Shown piece by piece: positions 1 to 9,066 of a DNA stretch of 64,000 nucleotides. This DNA is from Pseudomonas alkylphenolica (GTDB lineage Bacteria; Pseudomonadota; Gammaproteobacteria; Pseudomonadales; Pseudomonadaceae), in NCBI RefSeq assembly GCF_016009175.1, contig NZ_JADUCM010000011.1, forward strand, positions 1 through 64,000, written 5' to 3'. The translations under genes and the position numbers were made by a program. The first letter of the stretch is position 1, and each line of letters opens with the position of its first letter. The notes beneath the pieces were generated by a model. It was not told where the DNA came from. It searched no databases and was given only the letters and a program-made list of their open reading frames with translations.

Positions 1-166
1 TTAAAACCCCCCCGGGGGGGGTCCGGGTGGGCAAGCGTTCGCCGGGGGCTACGCCGGCTACCGCGCGCGCCGCGGCCGCCTATTGTTCCAACCTAAATCG
101 GCCGGGGGGGGGGGGGCGCCCCCCATCGCCGGCGCTGCCGACTCCCACAGGGGGCAACTTACGGCG
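1..166. other. Low-complexity, probably error-prone contig edge
   Basis: The stretch has 7 C followed by 8 G at 7-21 and a run of 13 G at 104-116, unlike anything else in the window. The end (about 125-152) resembles a decayed copy of the REP family seen elsewhere, ending in CTCCCACAGG. Low sequence quality at a contig end is the simplest reading. No gene can be supported here. Confidence 0.5.
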
Positions 167-1207
167 TCAGGCGCCCATGGCCTCGCGAATGTCCGCGGCC
201 AGTTCGCGCACCCGCGCTTCATCGGTGTCCCACGAGCACATGAACCGCGCACCGCCGCTGCCAATGAAGGTGTAGAAGCGCCAGCCCTTGTTGCGCAACG
301 CTTCCAGGGCCGGTTCAGACATTTGCAGAAACACCCCGTTGGCCTCGACCGGGAACATCAGCTCGACACCTGGCACATCGCTCACCAGCTTGCTGAGCAG
401 TTGTGCGCAGCGGTTGGCGTGGTTGCCGTACTTCAGCCAGGCGTCACCTTCGAGCAAGCCTACCCAGGGGGCGGCCAGGAAGCGCATTTTCGACGCCAGT
501 TGGCCGGCCTGCTTGCAGCGGTAGTCGAAGTCTTCGGCCAGCTTGCGGTTGAAAAACAGGATCGCCTCGCCGACCGCCATGCCGTTTTTGGTACCGCCAA
601 AACACAACACGTCGACACCAGCCTTCCAGGTCAGCTCGGCTGGCGAACAGCCCAGGTAGGCGCAGGCGTTGCTGAAACGGGCGCCGTCCATGTGCAGGTT
701 AAGGCCCAGTTCCTTGCAGGTAGCACTGATCGCCTTGAGCTCGTCGGGGCGGTACACGGTGCCGACTTCGGTGGCCTGGGTAATGGTCACGACCCGGGGC
801 TTGGGGTAGTGGATGTCCTGGCGCTTGAGGGCAACTTCGCGAATCGATTCGGGAGTCAGCTTGCCGGCCACAGTGCGCGCGGTCAGCAGCTTCGAGCCGT
901 TGGAGAAGAACTCCGGGGCGCCGCATTCGTCAGTCTCGACGTGGGCGGTCTCCGAGCAGATAACGCTGTGGTAGCTCTGGCACAAGGACGACAGCGCCAG
1001 GGAGTTGGCCGCGGTGCCGTTGAAGGCGAAGAACACTTCACAGTCGGTTTCGAACAGCTTGCGAAAGTACTCGGCGGCACGGGCGGTCCACTGGTCATCG
1101 CCGTAGGAACGGTCGTGCCCCTGGTTGGCTTTTTCCATCGCCGCCCAGGCTTCGGGACAGATGCCGGAGTAGTTGTCGCTGGCGAATTGTTGATTATTAT
1201 CGGTCAT
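167..1207 (-). CDS. ltaE: Low-specificity L-threonine aldolase
   Basis: A cytosolic PLP enzyme (346 aa) that cleaves L-threonine or L-allo-threonine to glycine and acetaldehyde. It has the fold-type I aminotransferase pattern of the beta-eliminating lyase family: an N-terminal SDNYSG segment, a cofactor-binding HMDGARFSNA segment near residue 172, and the PLP lysine Lys207 in FGGTKNG. Length is normal and the ATG is preceded by AAGGAAAGG. It stands alone on the minus strand. Its product glycine is also the product of the sarcosine oxidase genes downstream and the substrate of GlyA, so the neighbourhood is metabolically coherent. Confidence 0.95.
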   Translation of the reverse strand: MTDNNQQFASDNYSGICPEAWAAMEKANQGHDRSYGDDQWTARAAEYFRKLFETDCEVFFAFNGTAANSLALSSLCQSYHSVICSETAHVETDECGAPEFFSNGSKLLTARTVAGKLTPESIREVALKRQDIHYPKPRVVTITQATEVGTVYRPDELKAISATCKELGLNLHMDGARFSNACAYLGCSPAELTWKAGVDVLCFGGTKNGMAVGEAILFFNRKLAEDFDYRCKQAGQLASKMRFLAAPWVGLLEGDAWLKYGNHANRCAQLLSKLVSDVPGVELMFPVEANGVFLQMSEPALEALRNKGWRFYTFIGSGGARFMCSWDTDEARVRELAADIREAMGA

Positions 1208-1351
1208 GACGCCTTTCCTTGTTACGACTCACAAGGAGGCACTGTAAACCATTGATTTGAAGCTTGCCTATAAAGTTTTTGGCACCACGAAGCTGCGGTT
1301 GCGTAACTTCCCTGCTGCGGTGTTCGTCTTTCACGTTATAGCGGTTTATTT

Positions 1352-1383
1352 GATGTGGGCTTGCAGTCACACAAGCCCGCATC
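1352..1383. terminator. Stem-loop downstream of the first unknown gene
   Basis: GATGTGGGCTTG (1352-1363) pairs with CAAGCCCGCATC (1372-1383) over 12 bp, with one G-T pair and an 8-nt loop. It lies 14 nt past the stop of the minus-strand gene ending at 1398. There is no clean T run on either side, so it may be a weak terminator or a 3' stabiliser. A similar but diverged hairpin follows the second copy of the gene. Confidence 0.45.
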
Positions 1384-1397
1384 ATCAAGTCTATTTG

Positions 1398-1874
1398 TTA
1401 GACGGGGTGAAGGCTGCCAAGCATTCGCACCGGGTTGAATCTAGGGCAGCCGGTTGCATGAAGTTCCAGGCGACCGAAATAAATCTCATATGCCTGGCCA
1501 TCGATTTTTAGTTTATGGTTCTGCGGAAGTCCCATAATGCTGAGTGCGGAGTCACCAGCAATATCAAGGTAGGTTTCGGTGGCATAGTTATATAGAATGC
1601 ACCTGGGGGAAAAGTTGGAAGTGTCGGCGTTTGCGGTGGGGGCGGTGTCACGGCCTTTTGGAACGGAAGTCTGGGTGCCGAAAATTTCGATAGTATCGAT
1701 CTCGACAGTGCCATAATTTTCTTTGGTCAGAAAGTTGTGCGATTCGATTTTGACTTCGAAGCCCGTATCGTTATCGAGGAATACGGCAACCGAGCCAAGG
1801 CCTGAAAGCTTGGCGATTAGCCAGGCGATTCGATCGTGTACTTCGAATGTATGTTGTTCAAATTTGATTTTCAT
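1398..1874 (-). CDS. Hypothetical protein, tandem copy 1
   Basis: A protein of 158 aa that I do not recognise. It has no signal peptide or membrane segment; the N-terminus starts MKIKFEQHTFEV. It is a paralogue of the equally long product of 2174-2650, about half identical. The shared core includes IESHNF/VESHNF with TKE near residue 44, IEIFGT near 62, TYLDI, and DSALSIMG near 113. An upstream in-frame ATG would lengthen it to 250 aa, but the paralogue's length, the matching leader and GGAGAACACACC before 1874 support the short start. The region is visibly richer in A+T than its neighbours, suggesting acquired DNA. Function unknown. Confidence 0.75.
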   Translation of the reverse strand: MKIKFEQHTFEVHDRIAWLIAKLSGLGSVAVFLDNDTGFEVKIESHNFLTKENYGTVEIDTIEIFGTQTSVPKGRDTAPTANADTSNFSPRCILYNYATETYLDIAGDSALSIMGLPQNHKLKIDGQAYEIYFGRLELHATGCPRFNPVRMLGSLHPV

Positions 1875-2126
1875 GGTGTGTTCTCCGGGTTGTTTGTTGG
1901 TTGCGAAGTAAATATCGGGCTTGGCGCGAATGTGTTCAACTGGTGAAGTTGTTAGTTGGCAGGTGGTGAGTTCTTGAGCTTTGCGATCCTGTTTATTGCA
2001 ATTTTGACTCGAACGGTTGTCTGTTTCATCAATTGACCATCGCCAACGGATGGCACCGCGAAGCTGAGGCTGGGTAACTTCCCGATCGTGGTGTTCGTCT
2101 TTCGCGTTATAGTGATTTTTTGATGT

Positions 2127-2160
2127 GGGATGATGGGCTTGCAACTGCACAAGCCGATCA
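2127..2160. terminator. Stem-loop downstream of the second unknown gene
   Basis: GATGATGGGCTTG and CAAGCCGATCATC form a 13-bp stem with one mismatch and an 8-nt loop, starting 13 nt past the stop of the minus-strand gene ending at 2174. It corresponds to the hairpin after copy 1, with several changes on both arms that keep the stem, suggesting the structure matters more than the sequence. There is no strong T run. Confidence 0.45.
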
Positions 2161-2173
2161 TCAAATCTACTTG

Positions 2174-2650
2174 TCAGACGCGCTCAATGGTGCCAAGTAA
2201 CTGCACTAGGTTAGATCCAGGCTGATCTACTATATGAAGTTCCAGGGAAGTGAATTCAATCTTATGCTCCGTGCTATCGATTTTTAGCCGTTGGTCCTGC
2301 GGGTATCCCATAATGCTAAGTGCGGAGTCGTCAAAAATATCAAGGTAAGTATTGGTGGTTCGGTTCCATAAAGTGACCCTGGGCGAGAAGCTGGAAATTT
2401 TGATGTCGCGAGTGTCGCCGGTGTCATGGTCTTGCGCAGCGAAATGCTTGGTGCCGAAAATTTCGATAGCCTCGATTCCGATGTTGCCATTAGTCTCTTT
2501 GGTTTGAAAATTGTGCGACTCGACACTGGCTGTGAAAATATGTTTATTTCCGTTGACTACTCTAATCGTGCCGCGGCCTGTAAGTTTGGTGATTGCCCAG
2601 GCGATTTGATCCTGTACTTCGAAAGTGTGTTGCTGAAATCTGAATTTCAT
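2174..2650 (-). CDS. Hypothetical protein, tandem copy 2
   Basis: The second copy of the duplicated unknown gene: 158 aa, beginning MKFRFQQHTFEV, with no signal peptide or transmembrane segment visible. It aligns end to end with the product of 1398-1874. The most conserved blocks are the N-terminal 20 residues, the ESHNF-TKE segment, IEIFGT and the DSALSIMG segment; the variable stretch lies around residues 68-90. The start has GGAAAATACACC upstream. The two units sit 776 bp apart in the same direction, each with its own leader and downstream hairpin, so they are probably transcribed separately. Function unknown. Confidence 0.75.
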   Translation of the reverse strand: MKFRFQQHTFEVQDQIAWAITKLTGRGTIRVVNGNKHIFTASVESHNFQTKETNGNIGIEAIEIFGTKHFAAQDHDTGDTRDIKISSFSPRVTLWNRTTNTYLDIFDDSALSIMGYPQDQRLKIDSTEHKIEFTSLELHIVDQPGSNLVQLLGTIERV

Positions 2651-3014
2651 GGTGTATTTTCCGGGTTGTATGTTGTTTGCGAAGTAAATATCGAGCCTGG
2701 CGCGAATGTGTACAACTGGTAAGGTTGTTAGTTACCAGGTAGTGGGTTCTTGAGCTTTGCAAACTTGTTTGATGCAATGTTGAGTCAAACAGTTGTCTGT
2801 TTTCATCAATCGACCTCGCCAGCGTATTGGCGCGGCGACTGCGGGTTCAAGGCCTGTCCTCCGAGGACACGCCTGCATCATGTTTGGTTGAGCAATGTCG
2901 TAAACGCGCCATTGCAAGGCGCGCGCAGGCATCTGGCTTGCCCGCTGCAGTCATACCATCGCTGCAAAAGGGCCAACGCCCGACAAGACCGATGCCGCTG
3001 CCGGGAGAGATGCA
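2651..3014. other. Intergenic region between unknown gene and glyA
   Basis: The left part (to about 2820) is the leader of the minus-strand unknown gene. The right part is the glyA leader and promoter region. It contains a perfect 7-1-7 dyad, TGTCCTC-C-GAGGACA, at 2855-2869. I could not place -35 and -10 boxes with confidence. Confidence 0.4.
2855..2869. promoter_or_regulatory. Short perfect dyad upstream of glyA
   Basis: TGTCCTC-C-GAGGACA, two 7-bp arms around one base, about 145 bp upstream of the glyA start and in the only promoter-sized gap before the glyA-sox-purU-fdhA cluster. It could be a repressor or activator site. It does not match an operator that I know for glycine or sarcosine regulators. 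Confidence 0.3.
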
Positions 3015-4268
3015 ATGTTCAGCAAGCAAGACCAGATCCAGGGTTATGACGACGCACTGCTGGTGGCGATGAATGCCGAAGAACAACGCCAGGAAGATCA
3101 CATCGAACTGATCGCCTCGGAAAACTACACCAGCAAACGCGTCATGCAGGCCCAGGGCAGCGGCCTGACCAACAAGTACGCCGAAGGCTACCCGGGCAAG
3201 CGCTACTACGGCGGCTGTGAGCACGTCGACAAAGTCGAGGCGCTGGCCATCGAGCGCGCCAAGCAGCTGTTCGGTGCCGACTACGCCAACGTCCAGCCGC
3301 ACTCCGGCTCTTCGGCCAACGGCGCTGTGTACCTGGCCCTGCTGCAGGCCGGCGACACCATTCTGGGCATGAGCCTGGCCCACGGCGGTCACCTGACCCA
3401 CGGCGCCAAGGTGTCGTCCTCGGGCAAGCTCTACAACGCGGTGCAGTACGGCATCGACACCGCCACCGGCCTGATCGACTACGATGAGGTCGAACGCCTG
3501 GCCGTGGAGCACAAGCCGAAGATGATCGTTGCCGGCTTCTCGGCCTACTCCAAGACCCTCGACTTCCCGCGTTTTCGTGCCATCGCCGACAAGGTCGGGG
3601 CGCTGCTGTTCGTCGACATGGCTCACGTTGCCGGCCTGGTTGCCGCCGGCTTGTACCCGAACCCGCTCCCGTTCGCCGATGTCGTCACCACCACTACTCA
3701 CAAGACCCTGCGCGGCCCGCGTGGCGGCCTGATCCTGGCCAAGGCCAACGAAGAGATCGAGAAAAAGCTCAACGCCGCGGTGTTCCCCGGCGCTCAGGGC
3801 GGCCCGCTGATGCACGTAATCGCCGCCAAGGCGGTGTGCTTCAAGGAGGCGCTGGAGCCGGGCTTCAAAACCTATCAGCAGCAAGTCATCGACAACGCCC
3901 AGGCCATGGCCAAGGTGTTTATCGAGCGCGGCTATGACGTGGTCTCCGGTGGCACCGACAACCACCTGTTCCTGGTCAGCCTGATCCGCCAGGGCCTGAC
4001 CGGCAAAGACGCCGACGCCGCCCTGGGCCGTGCGCATATCACCGTGAACAAGAACGCCGTCCCCAACGACCCGCAGTCGCCATTCGTTACCTCGGGCCTG
4101 CGCATCGGCACCCCGGCCGTCACCACCCGTGGCTTCAAGGTGGCCCAGTGTGTGGAGCTGGCCGGCTGGATCTGCGACATCCTCGACAACCTCGGCGATG
4201 CCGACGTCGAGGCGGATGTAGCGAAGAACGTGTCGGCACTCTGTGCAGATTTTCCGGTTTACCGCTGA
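3015..4268 (+). CDS. glyA: Serine hydroxymethyltransferase
   Basis: A PLP enzyme (417 aa) interconverting serine plus THF with glycine plus 5,10-methylene-THF. Family marks are [12 protein letters not shown] near residue 30, [19 protein letters not shown] near 55, and the Schiff-base Lys230 in [14 protein letters not shown]. Length is normal; the ATG follows GGGAGAGATGCA. It is the first gene of a same-strand cluster with soxBDAG, where sarcosine oxidation delivers both its substrates, so this copy probably works in betaine/sarcosine catabolism. Pseudomonads often carry a second glyA elsewhere. A 20-bp gap separates it from soxB. Confidence 0.97.
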   Translation: MFSKQDQIQGYDDALLVAMNAEEQRQEDHIELIASENYTSKRVMQAQGSGLTNKYAEGYPGKRYYGGCEHVDKVEALAIERAKQLFGADYANVQPHSGSSANGAVYLALLQAGDTILGMSLAHGGHLTHGAKVSSSGKLYNAVQYGIDTATGLIDYDEVERLAVEHKPKMIVAGFSAYSKTLDFPRFRAIADKVGALLFVDMAHVAGLVAAGLYPNPLPFADVVTTTTHKTLRGPRGGLILAKANEEIEKKLNAAVFPGAQGGPLMHVIAAKAVCFKEALEPGFKTYQQQVIDNAQAMAKVFIERGYDVVSGGTDNHLFLVSLIRQGLTGKDADAALGRAHITVNKNAVPNDPQSPFVTSGLRIGTPAVTTRGFKVAQCVELAGWICDILDNLGDADVEADVAKNVSALCADFPVYR

Positions 4269-4288
4269 GTGGGTCAGGAGTGAAAACT

Positions 4289-5539
4289 ATGCAACGTTAC
4301 TCGGGCTTCGGCCTTTTCAAACACTCGCTCAGCCACCACGAAAACTGGCAGCGCATGTGGCGCACGCCGACCCCGAAAAAGGTCTACGACGTGGTCATCG
4401 TCGGTGGTGGCGGGCACGGCCTGGCGACCGCCTATTACCTGGCCAAGGAGCACGGCATCACCAACGTTGCCGTGGTCGAGAAGGGCTGGCTGGGCGGTGG
4501 CAACACCGCGCGCAACACCACCATCGTGCGCTCCAACTACCTGTGGGACGAGTCGGCGCACCTGTATGAACACGCCATGAAGCTGTGGGAAGGCCTGTCG
4601 CAAGACATCAACTACAACGTGATGTTCTCCCAGCGCGGCGTCTACAACCTGTGCCACACCCTGCAGGACATGCGCGACTCCGAGCGCCGTGTCAGTGCCA
4701 ACCGCCTCAACGGCGTGGACGGCGAACTGCTCAATGCCCAGCAGGTGGCCGACGAGATTCCGTACCTGGATTGCTCGAAAAACACCCGCTACCCGATCAT
4801 TGGTGCCACTGTGCAACGACGCGGCGGCGTGGCCCGTCACGATGCCGTGGCCTGGGGCTTTGCCCGTGCCGCCGATGCCCTGGGTGTGGACCTGATCCAG
4901 CAGACCGAGGTGATTGGCTTTCGCAAGGAAAACGGTGTGGTCATCGGCGTCGAGACCAACAAGGGCTTCATCGGCGCCAAGCGCGTCGGTGTGGTCACTG
5001 CCGGTAACTCCGGGCACATGGCCAAGCTCGCCGGCTTCCGCCTGCCAATCGAATCGCATCCGCTGCAGGCGCTGGTGTCCGAACCGCTCAAGCCGATCAT
5101 CGACAGCGTGATCATGTCCAACGCCGTACACGGCTACATCAGCCAGTCCGACAAGGGCGACCTGGTGATCGGTGCCGGCATCGACGGCTGGGTCGGCTAC
5201 GGCCAACGTGGCTCGTATCCGGTCATCGAGCACACCCTGCAAGCAATTGTCGAAATGTTCCCGATCCTCTCGCGGGTGCGCATGAACCGCCAATGGGGCG
5301 GCATCGTCGACACCACGCCAGACGCCTGCCCGATCATCTCCAAGACCCCGGTGAAGAACATGTTCTTCAACTGCGGCTGGGGCACCGGTGGCTTCAAGGC
5401 CACGCCGGGCTCGGGCAACGTCTTTGCCGCCAGTCTGGCCAAGGGCGAAATGCACCCGCTGGCCAAACCTTTTTCCATCGACCGTTTCTACAACGGCGCC
5501 CTGATCGACGAACACGGCGCTGCCGCTGTCGCCCACTAA
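4289..5539 (+). CDS. soxB: Sarcosine oxidase, beta subunit
   Basis: The flavin subunit (416 aa) of the heterotetrameric sarcosine oxidase, which oxidatively demethylates sarcosine to glycine, hydrogen peroxide and a C1 unit on THF. It has the DAO fold with a dinucleotide motif [18 protein letters not shown] at residues 35-52 and [15 protein letters not shown] near 70. His184 in GGVARHD is the likely covalent FMN anchor by analogy to characterised beta subunits. The ATG at 4289 follows GTCAGGAGTG; a longer reading would run back into glyA. Followed 14 bp later by soxD. Confidence 0.95.
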   Translation: MQRYSGFGLFKHSLSHHENWQRMWRTPTPKKVYDVVIVGGGGHGLATAYYLAKEHGITNVAVVEKGWLGGGNTARNTTIVRSNYLWDESAHLYEHAMKLWEGLSQDINYNVMFSQRGVYNLCHTLQDMRDSERRVSANRLNGVDGELLNAQQVADEIPYLDCSKNTRYPIIGATVQRRGGVARHDAVAWGFARAADALGVDLIQQTEVIGFRKENGVVIGVETNKGFIGAKRVGVVTAGNSGHMAKLAGFRLPIESHPLQALVSEPLKPIIDSVIMSNAVHGYISQSDKGDLVIGAGIDGWVGYGQRGSYPVIEHTLQAIVEMFPILSRVRMNRQWGGIVDTTPDACPIISKTPVKNMFFNCGWGTGGFKATPGSGNVFAASLAKGEMHPLAKPFSIDRFYNGALIDEHGAAAVAH

Positions 5540-5553
5540 CAGGAGAAATCCCC

Positions 5554-5883
5554 ATGTTGCATATCTTCTGTCCCCACTGCGGCGAGTTGCGCTCCGAGGA
5601 AGAATTCCACGCCGCAGGCCAGGCGCACATTCCGCGGCCGCTGGACCCCAACGCCTGCTCTGACGAGGAGTGGGGCACCTACATGTTTTTCCGCGACAAC
5701 CCGCGCGGCCTGCACCACGAACTGTGGATACACGCCGCCGGTTGCCGCCAGTACTTCAACGCCACCCGTGACACGGTGACCTACGAAATTCTGGAAACCT
5801 ATCCGATCGGCGCCAAGCCGCAAGTGACCGGCAAAAACACCAGCCCGCAGTTGGCAGTCAGTGGTCAGGGAGAAAAGGTATGA
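5554..5883 (+). CDS. soxD: Sarcosine oxidase, delta subunit
   Basis: A 109-aa protein with the zinc-binding start MLHIFCPHCGELRSEEEF (Cys6, Cys9, with later His/Cys near HHELWIHAAGCRQYF), typical of SoxD. In the tetramer the small subunits help shape the complex around the flavin and folate sites. It lies between soxB and soxA, preceded by AGGAG, and its TGA overlaps the soxA ATG (ATGA), indicating translational coupling. Confidence 0.95.
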   Translation: MLHIFCPHCGELRSEEEFHAAGQAHIPRPLDPNACSDEEWGTYMFFRDNPRGLHHELWIHAAGCRQYFNATRDTVTYEILETYPIGAKPQVTGKNTSPQLAVSGQGEKV

Positions 5884-8800
5884 GCCAGGTCTATCGCCTG
5901 TCCAATGGCGGTCGTATCGATCGCAGCAAAGTCTTGAACTTCACCTTCAACGGCCAGACCTACCAGGGCTTTGCCGGTGACACCCTGGCTGCAGCCTTGC
6001 TGGCCAACGGCGTCGACATTGTTGGCCGTAGCTTCAAGTACTCACGCCCGCGCGGGATCATCGCCGCAGGCGCTGAAGAGCCGAACGCCATTTTGCAGAT
6101 CGGCGCCACCGAAGCCACCCAGGTACCCAACGTGCGCGCCACCCAGCAGGCCCTGTATGCAGGCCTGGTGGCAACCAGCACCAACGGCTGGCCCAGCGTG
6201 AACACCGACGTCATGGGGATTCTCGGCAAGGTTGGCGGCAAGCTGATGCCGCCGGGCTTCTACTACAAGACGTTCATGTACCCGCAATCGTTCTGGATGA
6301 CCTACGAGAAGTACATCCGCAAGGCAGCGGGGCTGGGCCGTGCGCCGCTGGAACTCGACCCGGACACCTACGACTACATGAACCAGCACTGCGACGTGCT
6401 GGTGGTCGGCGCCGGCCCCGCCGGCCTGGCCGCAGCACTGGCCGCTGGCCGTAGCGGTGCGCGGGTGATCCTCGCCGACGAGCAGGAAGAGTTCGGCGGC
6501 AGCCTGCTCGACAGCCGTGAAAGCCTTGACGGCAAACCGGCTTCCGACTGGGTTGCCGCCGTGGTGGCCGAGCTGCGGGGCATGCGTGAAGTCACCCTGT
6601 TGCCGCGTGCCACCGTCAACGGCTACCACGACCACAACTTCCTCACCATTCACGAGCGCCTCACCGACCACCTGGGCGACCGTGCCCCGATCGGCACGGT
6701 GCGTCAGCGCATGCACCGGGTGCGCGCCAAGCGCGTGGTGCTGGCCACCGGCGCGCACGAGCGTCCGCTGGTGTACGGTAACAACGACGTGCCGGGCAAC
6801 ATGCTTGCCGGGGCGGTGTCTACCTACGTGCGCCGCTATGGCGTAGCGCCCGGCCGCAACCTGGTGCTGTCGACCAATAACGACCATGCCTACCGCGTGG
6901 CGCTGGACTGGCACGACGCCGGCCTGAAAGTGGTCGCTATCGCCGACGCCCGCCACAACCCTCGCGGCTCGCTGGTGGAAGAGGCGCGGGCCAAGGGCAT
7001 GCGCATCCTCACCTCGAGTGCCGTGATCGAATCGCGTGGCAGCAAGCATGTCACCGCCGCCCGTGTTGCCGCCATCGACGTCAAGGCACACAAGGTCGCA
7101 AGCCCCGGCGAATGGCTGGACTGCGACCTGGTGGCTACTTCCGGCGGCTACAGCCCGGTTGTGCACCTGGCTTCGCACCTGGGCGGCAAGCCGGTCTGGC
7201 GCGAAGACATCCTCGGCTTCGTGCCGGGTGATGCGCCGCAAAAACGTGTGTGTGTCGGCGGCATCAATGGCGTGTTTGCCTTGGGCGACACCTTGGCCGA
7301 CGGTTTCGAAGGCGGCGCGCGCGCGGCCACCGAAGCCGGCTTCAAGGCCGTGCAGGGCACTCTGCCCAAGGTGCTGGCGCGGCAGGAAGAGGCCACCGTG
7401 GCGCTGTTCCAGGTGCCGCACGACAAGAACACCGCACGGGCACCCAAGCAATTCGTCGACCAGCAGAACGACGTCACTGCCGCCGCCATCGAACTGGCCA
7501 CGCGCGAAGGCTTTGAGTCGGTCGAGCACGTCAAACGCTACACCGCGCTGGGCTTCGGTACCGACCAGGGCAAACTGGGCAATATCAACGGCCTGGCCAT
7601 TGCCGCCCGCTCGATGGGCATCACCATCCCGGAAATGGGCACCACCATGTTCCGTCCCAACTACACGCCGATCACCTTTGGCGCCGTGGCCGGGCGGCAC
7701 TGCGGGCACCTGTTCGAGCCGGTGCGTTTTACCGCGCTGCATGCCTGGCACCTGAAAAACGGTGCCGAGTTCGAAGACGTCGGCCAGTGGAAACGGCCAT
7801 GGTACTTCCCGCGTAACGGCGAAGACATCCATGCCGCCGTCGCACGCGAATGCAAGGCAGTGCGCGACAGCGTCGGCCTGCTCGACGCTTCGACCCTGGG
7901 CAAGATCGACATTCAGGGCCCGGATGCCCGTGAGTTCCTCAACCGCATCTACACCAACGCCTGGACCAAGCTGGACGTGGGCAAGGCCCGTTACGGCCTG
8001 ATGTGCAAAGAAGACGGCATGGTCTTCGATGACGGTGTAACCGCCTGCGTCGGCGACAACCATTTCATCATGACCACCACCACCGGTGGCGCGGCGCGGG
8101 TGCTGCAGTGGCTGGAGATCTACCAGCAAACCGAATGGCCGGACCTCAAGGTGTACTTCACCTCGGTGACCGACCACTGGGCGACCCTGACCCTGTCGGG
8201 CCCCAACAGCCGCCAGCTGCTCAGCGAAGTGACCGACATCGACCTGGACAAGGACGCTTTCCCGTTCATGAGCTGGAAGGAAGGCCTGGTGGCGGGCGTG
8301 CCGGCGCGGGTATTCCGGATCTCGTTCACCGGTGAGCTGTCGTACGAAATCAACATCCAGGCCAACTACGCCATGGGCGTGCTGGAGAAGATCGCCGAAG
8401 CGGGCAAGCAGTACAACCTGACCCCCTACGGCACCGAGACCATGCACGTACTGCGGGCCGAGAAGGGCTTCATTATCGTCGGCCAGGACACCGACGGCTC
8501 GATGACCCCGGACGACCTCAACATGGGCTGGTGCGTGGGCCGTACCAAGCCGTTCTCGTGGATCGGCTGGCGCGGGATGAACCGCGAAGACTGTGTTCGT
8601 GAAAACCGCAAGCAACTGGTGGGGCTCAAGCCGGTCGACCCGAACCAGTGGCTGCCGGAAGGAGCGCAACTGGTGTTCGACCCGAAACAGGCGATCCCGA
8701 TGGACATGGTCGGCCACGTGACCTCCAGCTACGCCAGCAACTCCCTGGGTTATTCCTTCGCCATGGGGGTGGTCAAAGGTGGCCTCAAGCGTCTGGGTGA

Positions 8801-8897
8801 ACGGGTTTACTCGCCGCAGGCCGATGGCAGCGTGATTGAAGCCGAGATCTGTTCTTCGGTGTTCTTCGATCCCAAAGGCGAGCGGCAAAACGTTTGA
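5880..8897 (+). CDS. soxA: Sarcosine oxidase, alpha subunit
   Basis: The large subunit (1005 aa). The N-terminal ~100 residues resemble a ferredoxin-like fold (FNGQTYQGFAGDTLAAALLANG and the conserved SFKYSRPRGI). A dinucleotide-binding motif, DVLVVGAGPAGLAAALAAGRSG, follows near residue 172. The C-terminal ~400 residues form a GcvT-like aminomethyltransferase domain with GLLDASTLGKIDIQGPDA and GLMCKEDGMVFDDG, the site for THF. It therefore carries the NAD and folate functions of the tetramer. Full length, coupled to soxD. A REP element separates it from soxG. Confidence 0.95.
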   Translation: MSQVYRLSNGGRIDRSKVLNFTFNGQTYQGFAGDTLAAALLANGVDIVGRSFKYSRPRGIIAAGAEEPNAILQIGATEATQVPNVRATQQALYAGLVATSTNGWPSVNTDVMGILGKVGGKLMPPGFYYKTFMYPQSFWMTYEKYIRKAAGLGRAPLELDPDTYDYMNQHCDVLVVGAGPAGLAAALAAGRSGARVILADEQEEFGGSLLDSRESLDGKPASDWVAAVVAELRGMREVTLLPRATVNGYHDHNFLTIHERLTDHLGDRAPIGTVRQRMHRVRAKRVVLATGAHERPLVYGNNDVPGNMLAGAVSTYVRRYGVAPGRNLVLSTNNDHAYRVALDWHDAGLKVVAIADARHNPRGSLVEEARAKGMRILTSSAVIESRGSKHVTAARVAAIDVKAHKVASPGEWLDCDLVATSGGYSPVVHLASHLGGKPVWREDILGFVPGDAPQKRVCVGGINGVFALGDTLADGFEGGARAATEAGFKAVQGTLPKVLARQEEATVALFQVPHDKNTARAPKQFVDQQNDVTAAAIELATREGFESVEHVKRYTALGFGTDQGKLGNINGLAIAARSMGITIPEMGTTMFRPNYTPITFGAVAGRHCGHLFEPVRFTALHAWHLKNGAEFEDVGQWKRPWYFPRNGEDIHAAVARECKAVRDSVGLLDASTLGKIDIQGPDAREFLNRIYTNAWTKLDVGKARYGLMCKEDGMVFDDGVTACVGDNHFIMTTTTGGAARVLQWLEIYQQTEWPDLKVYFTSVTDHWATLTLSGPNSRQLLSEVTDIDLDKDAFPFMSWKEGLVAGVPARVFRISFTGELSYEINIQANYAMGVLEKIAEAGKQYNLTPYGTETMHVLRAEKGFIIVGQDTDGSMTPDDLNMGWCVGRTKPFSWIGWRGMNREDCVRENRKQLVGLKPVDPNQWLPEGAQLVFDPKQAIPMDMVGHVTSSYASNSLGYSFAMGVVKGGLKRLGERVYSPQADGSVIEAEICSSVFFDPKGERQNV

Positions 8898-8915
8898 GGG
8901 GAAATTGACGCGCAA

Positions 8916-9011
8916 CCTGTGGGAGCTGGCCTTGCCGGCGATGGAGCGCAAAGCGGTCCCGGTTTTAGCAAGGCTTTGCCTTGCATCGCCGGCAAGGCCG
9001 GCTCCCACAGG
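8916..9011. repeat. REP element pair between soxA and soxG
   Basis: CCTGTGGGAGC (8916-8926) and its exact inverse GCTCCCACAGG (9001-9011) flank two inverted REP units with GGCCTTGCCGGCGATG-type cores. The transcript would fold into a long hairpin inside the sox operon. Related units occur at 10586, 12610, 14872 and 20238. Confidence 0.85.
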
Positions 9012-9066
9012 AAATGCAGTGTCAGCTTTCCGGTTGTATGACCCCAGAGTTCAAGGCAGGTGAGTA

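Larger units (their letters stand above)
1286..2820. repeat. Direct tandem duplication of a ~770-bp unit
   Basis: Two head-to-tail units, each holding a downstream stem-loop, a 158-codon gene and a ~170-bp leader. Conserved landmarks recur 776 bp apart: the gene starts (1874 and 2650), TGCGAAGTAAATATCG in the leader (from about 1902 and 2679), and TTCTTGAGCTTTGC further up. The leaders look more similar to each other than the coding parts do. Confidence 0.8.

Noticed and set aside
83..1255. Long plus-strand reading frame of 390 codons opposite ltaE
   Set aside because: Mirror frame of a high-GC gene; no family features, and ltaE is clear on the minus strand.
1398..2150. Longer 250-aa version of the first unknown gene
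   Set aside because: The extension covers the conserved leader that is non-coding in the second copy, where the paralogue starts at the equivalent ATG.
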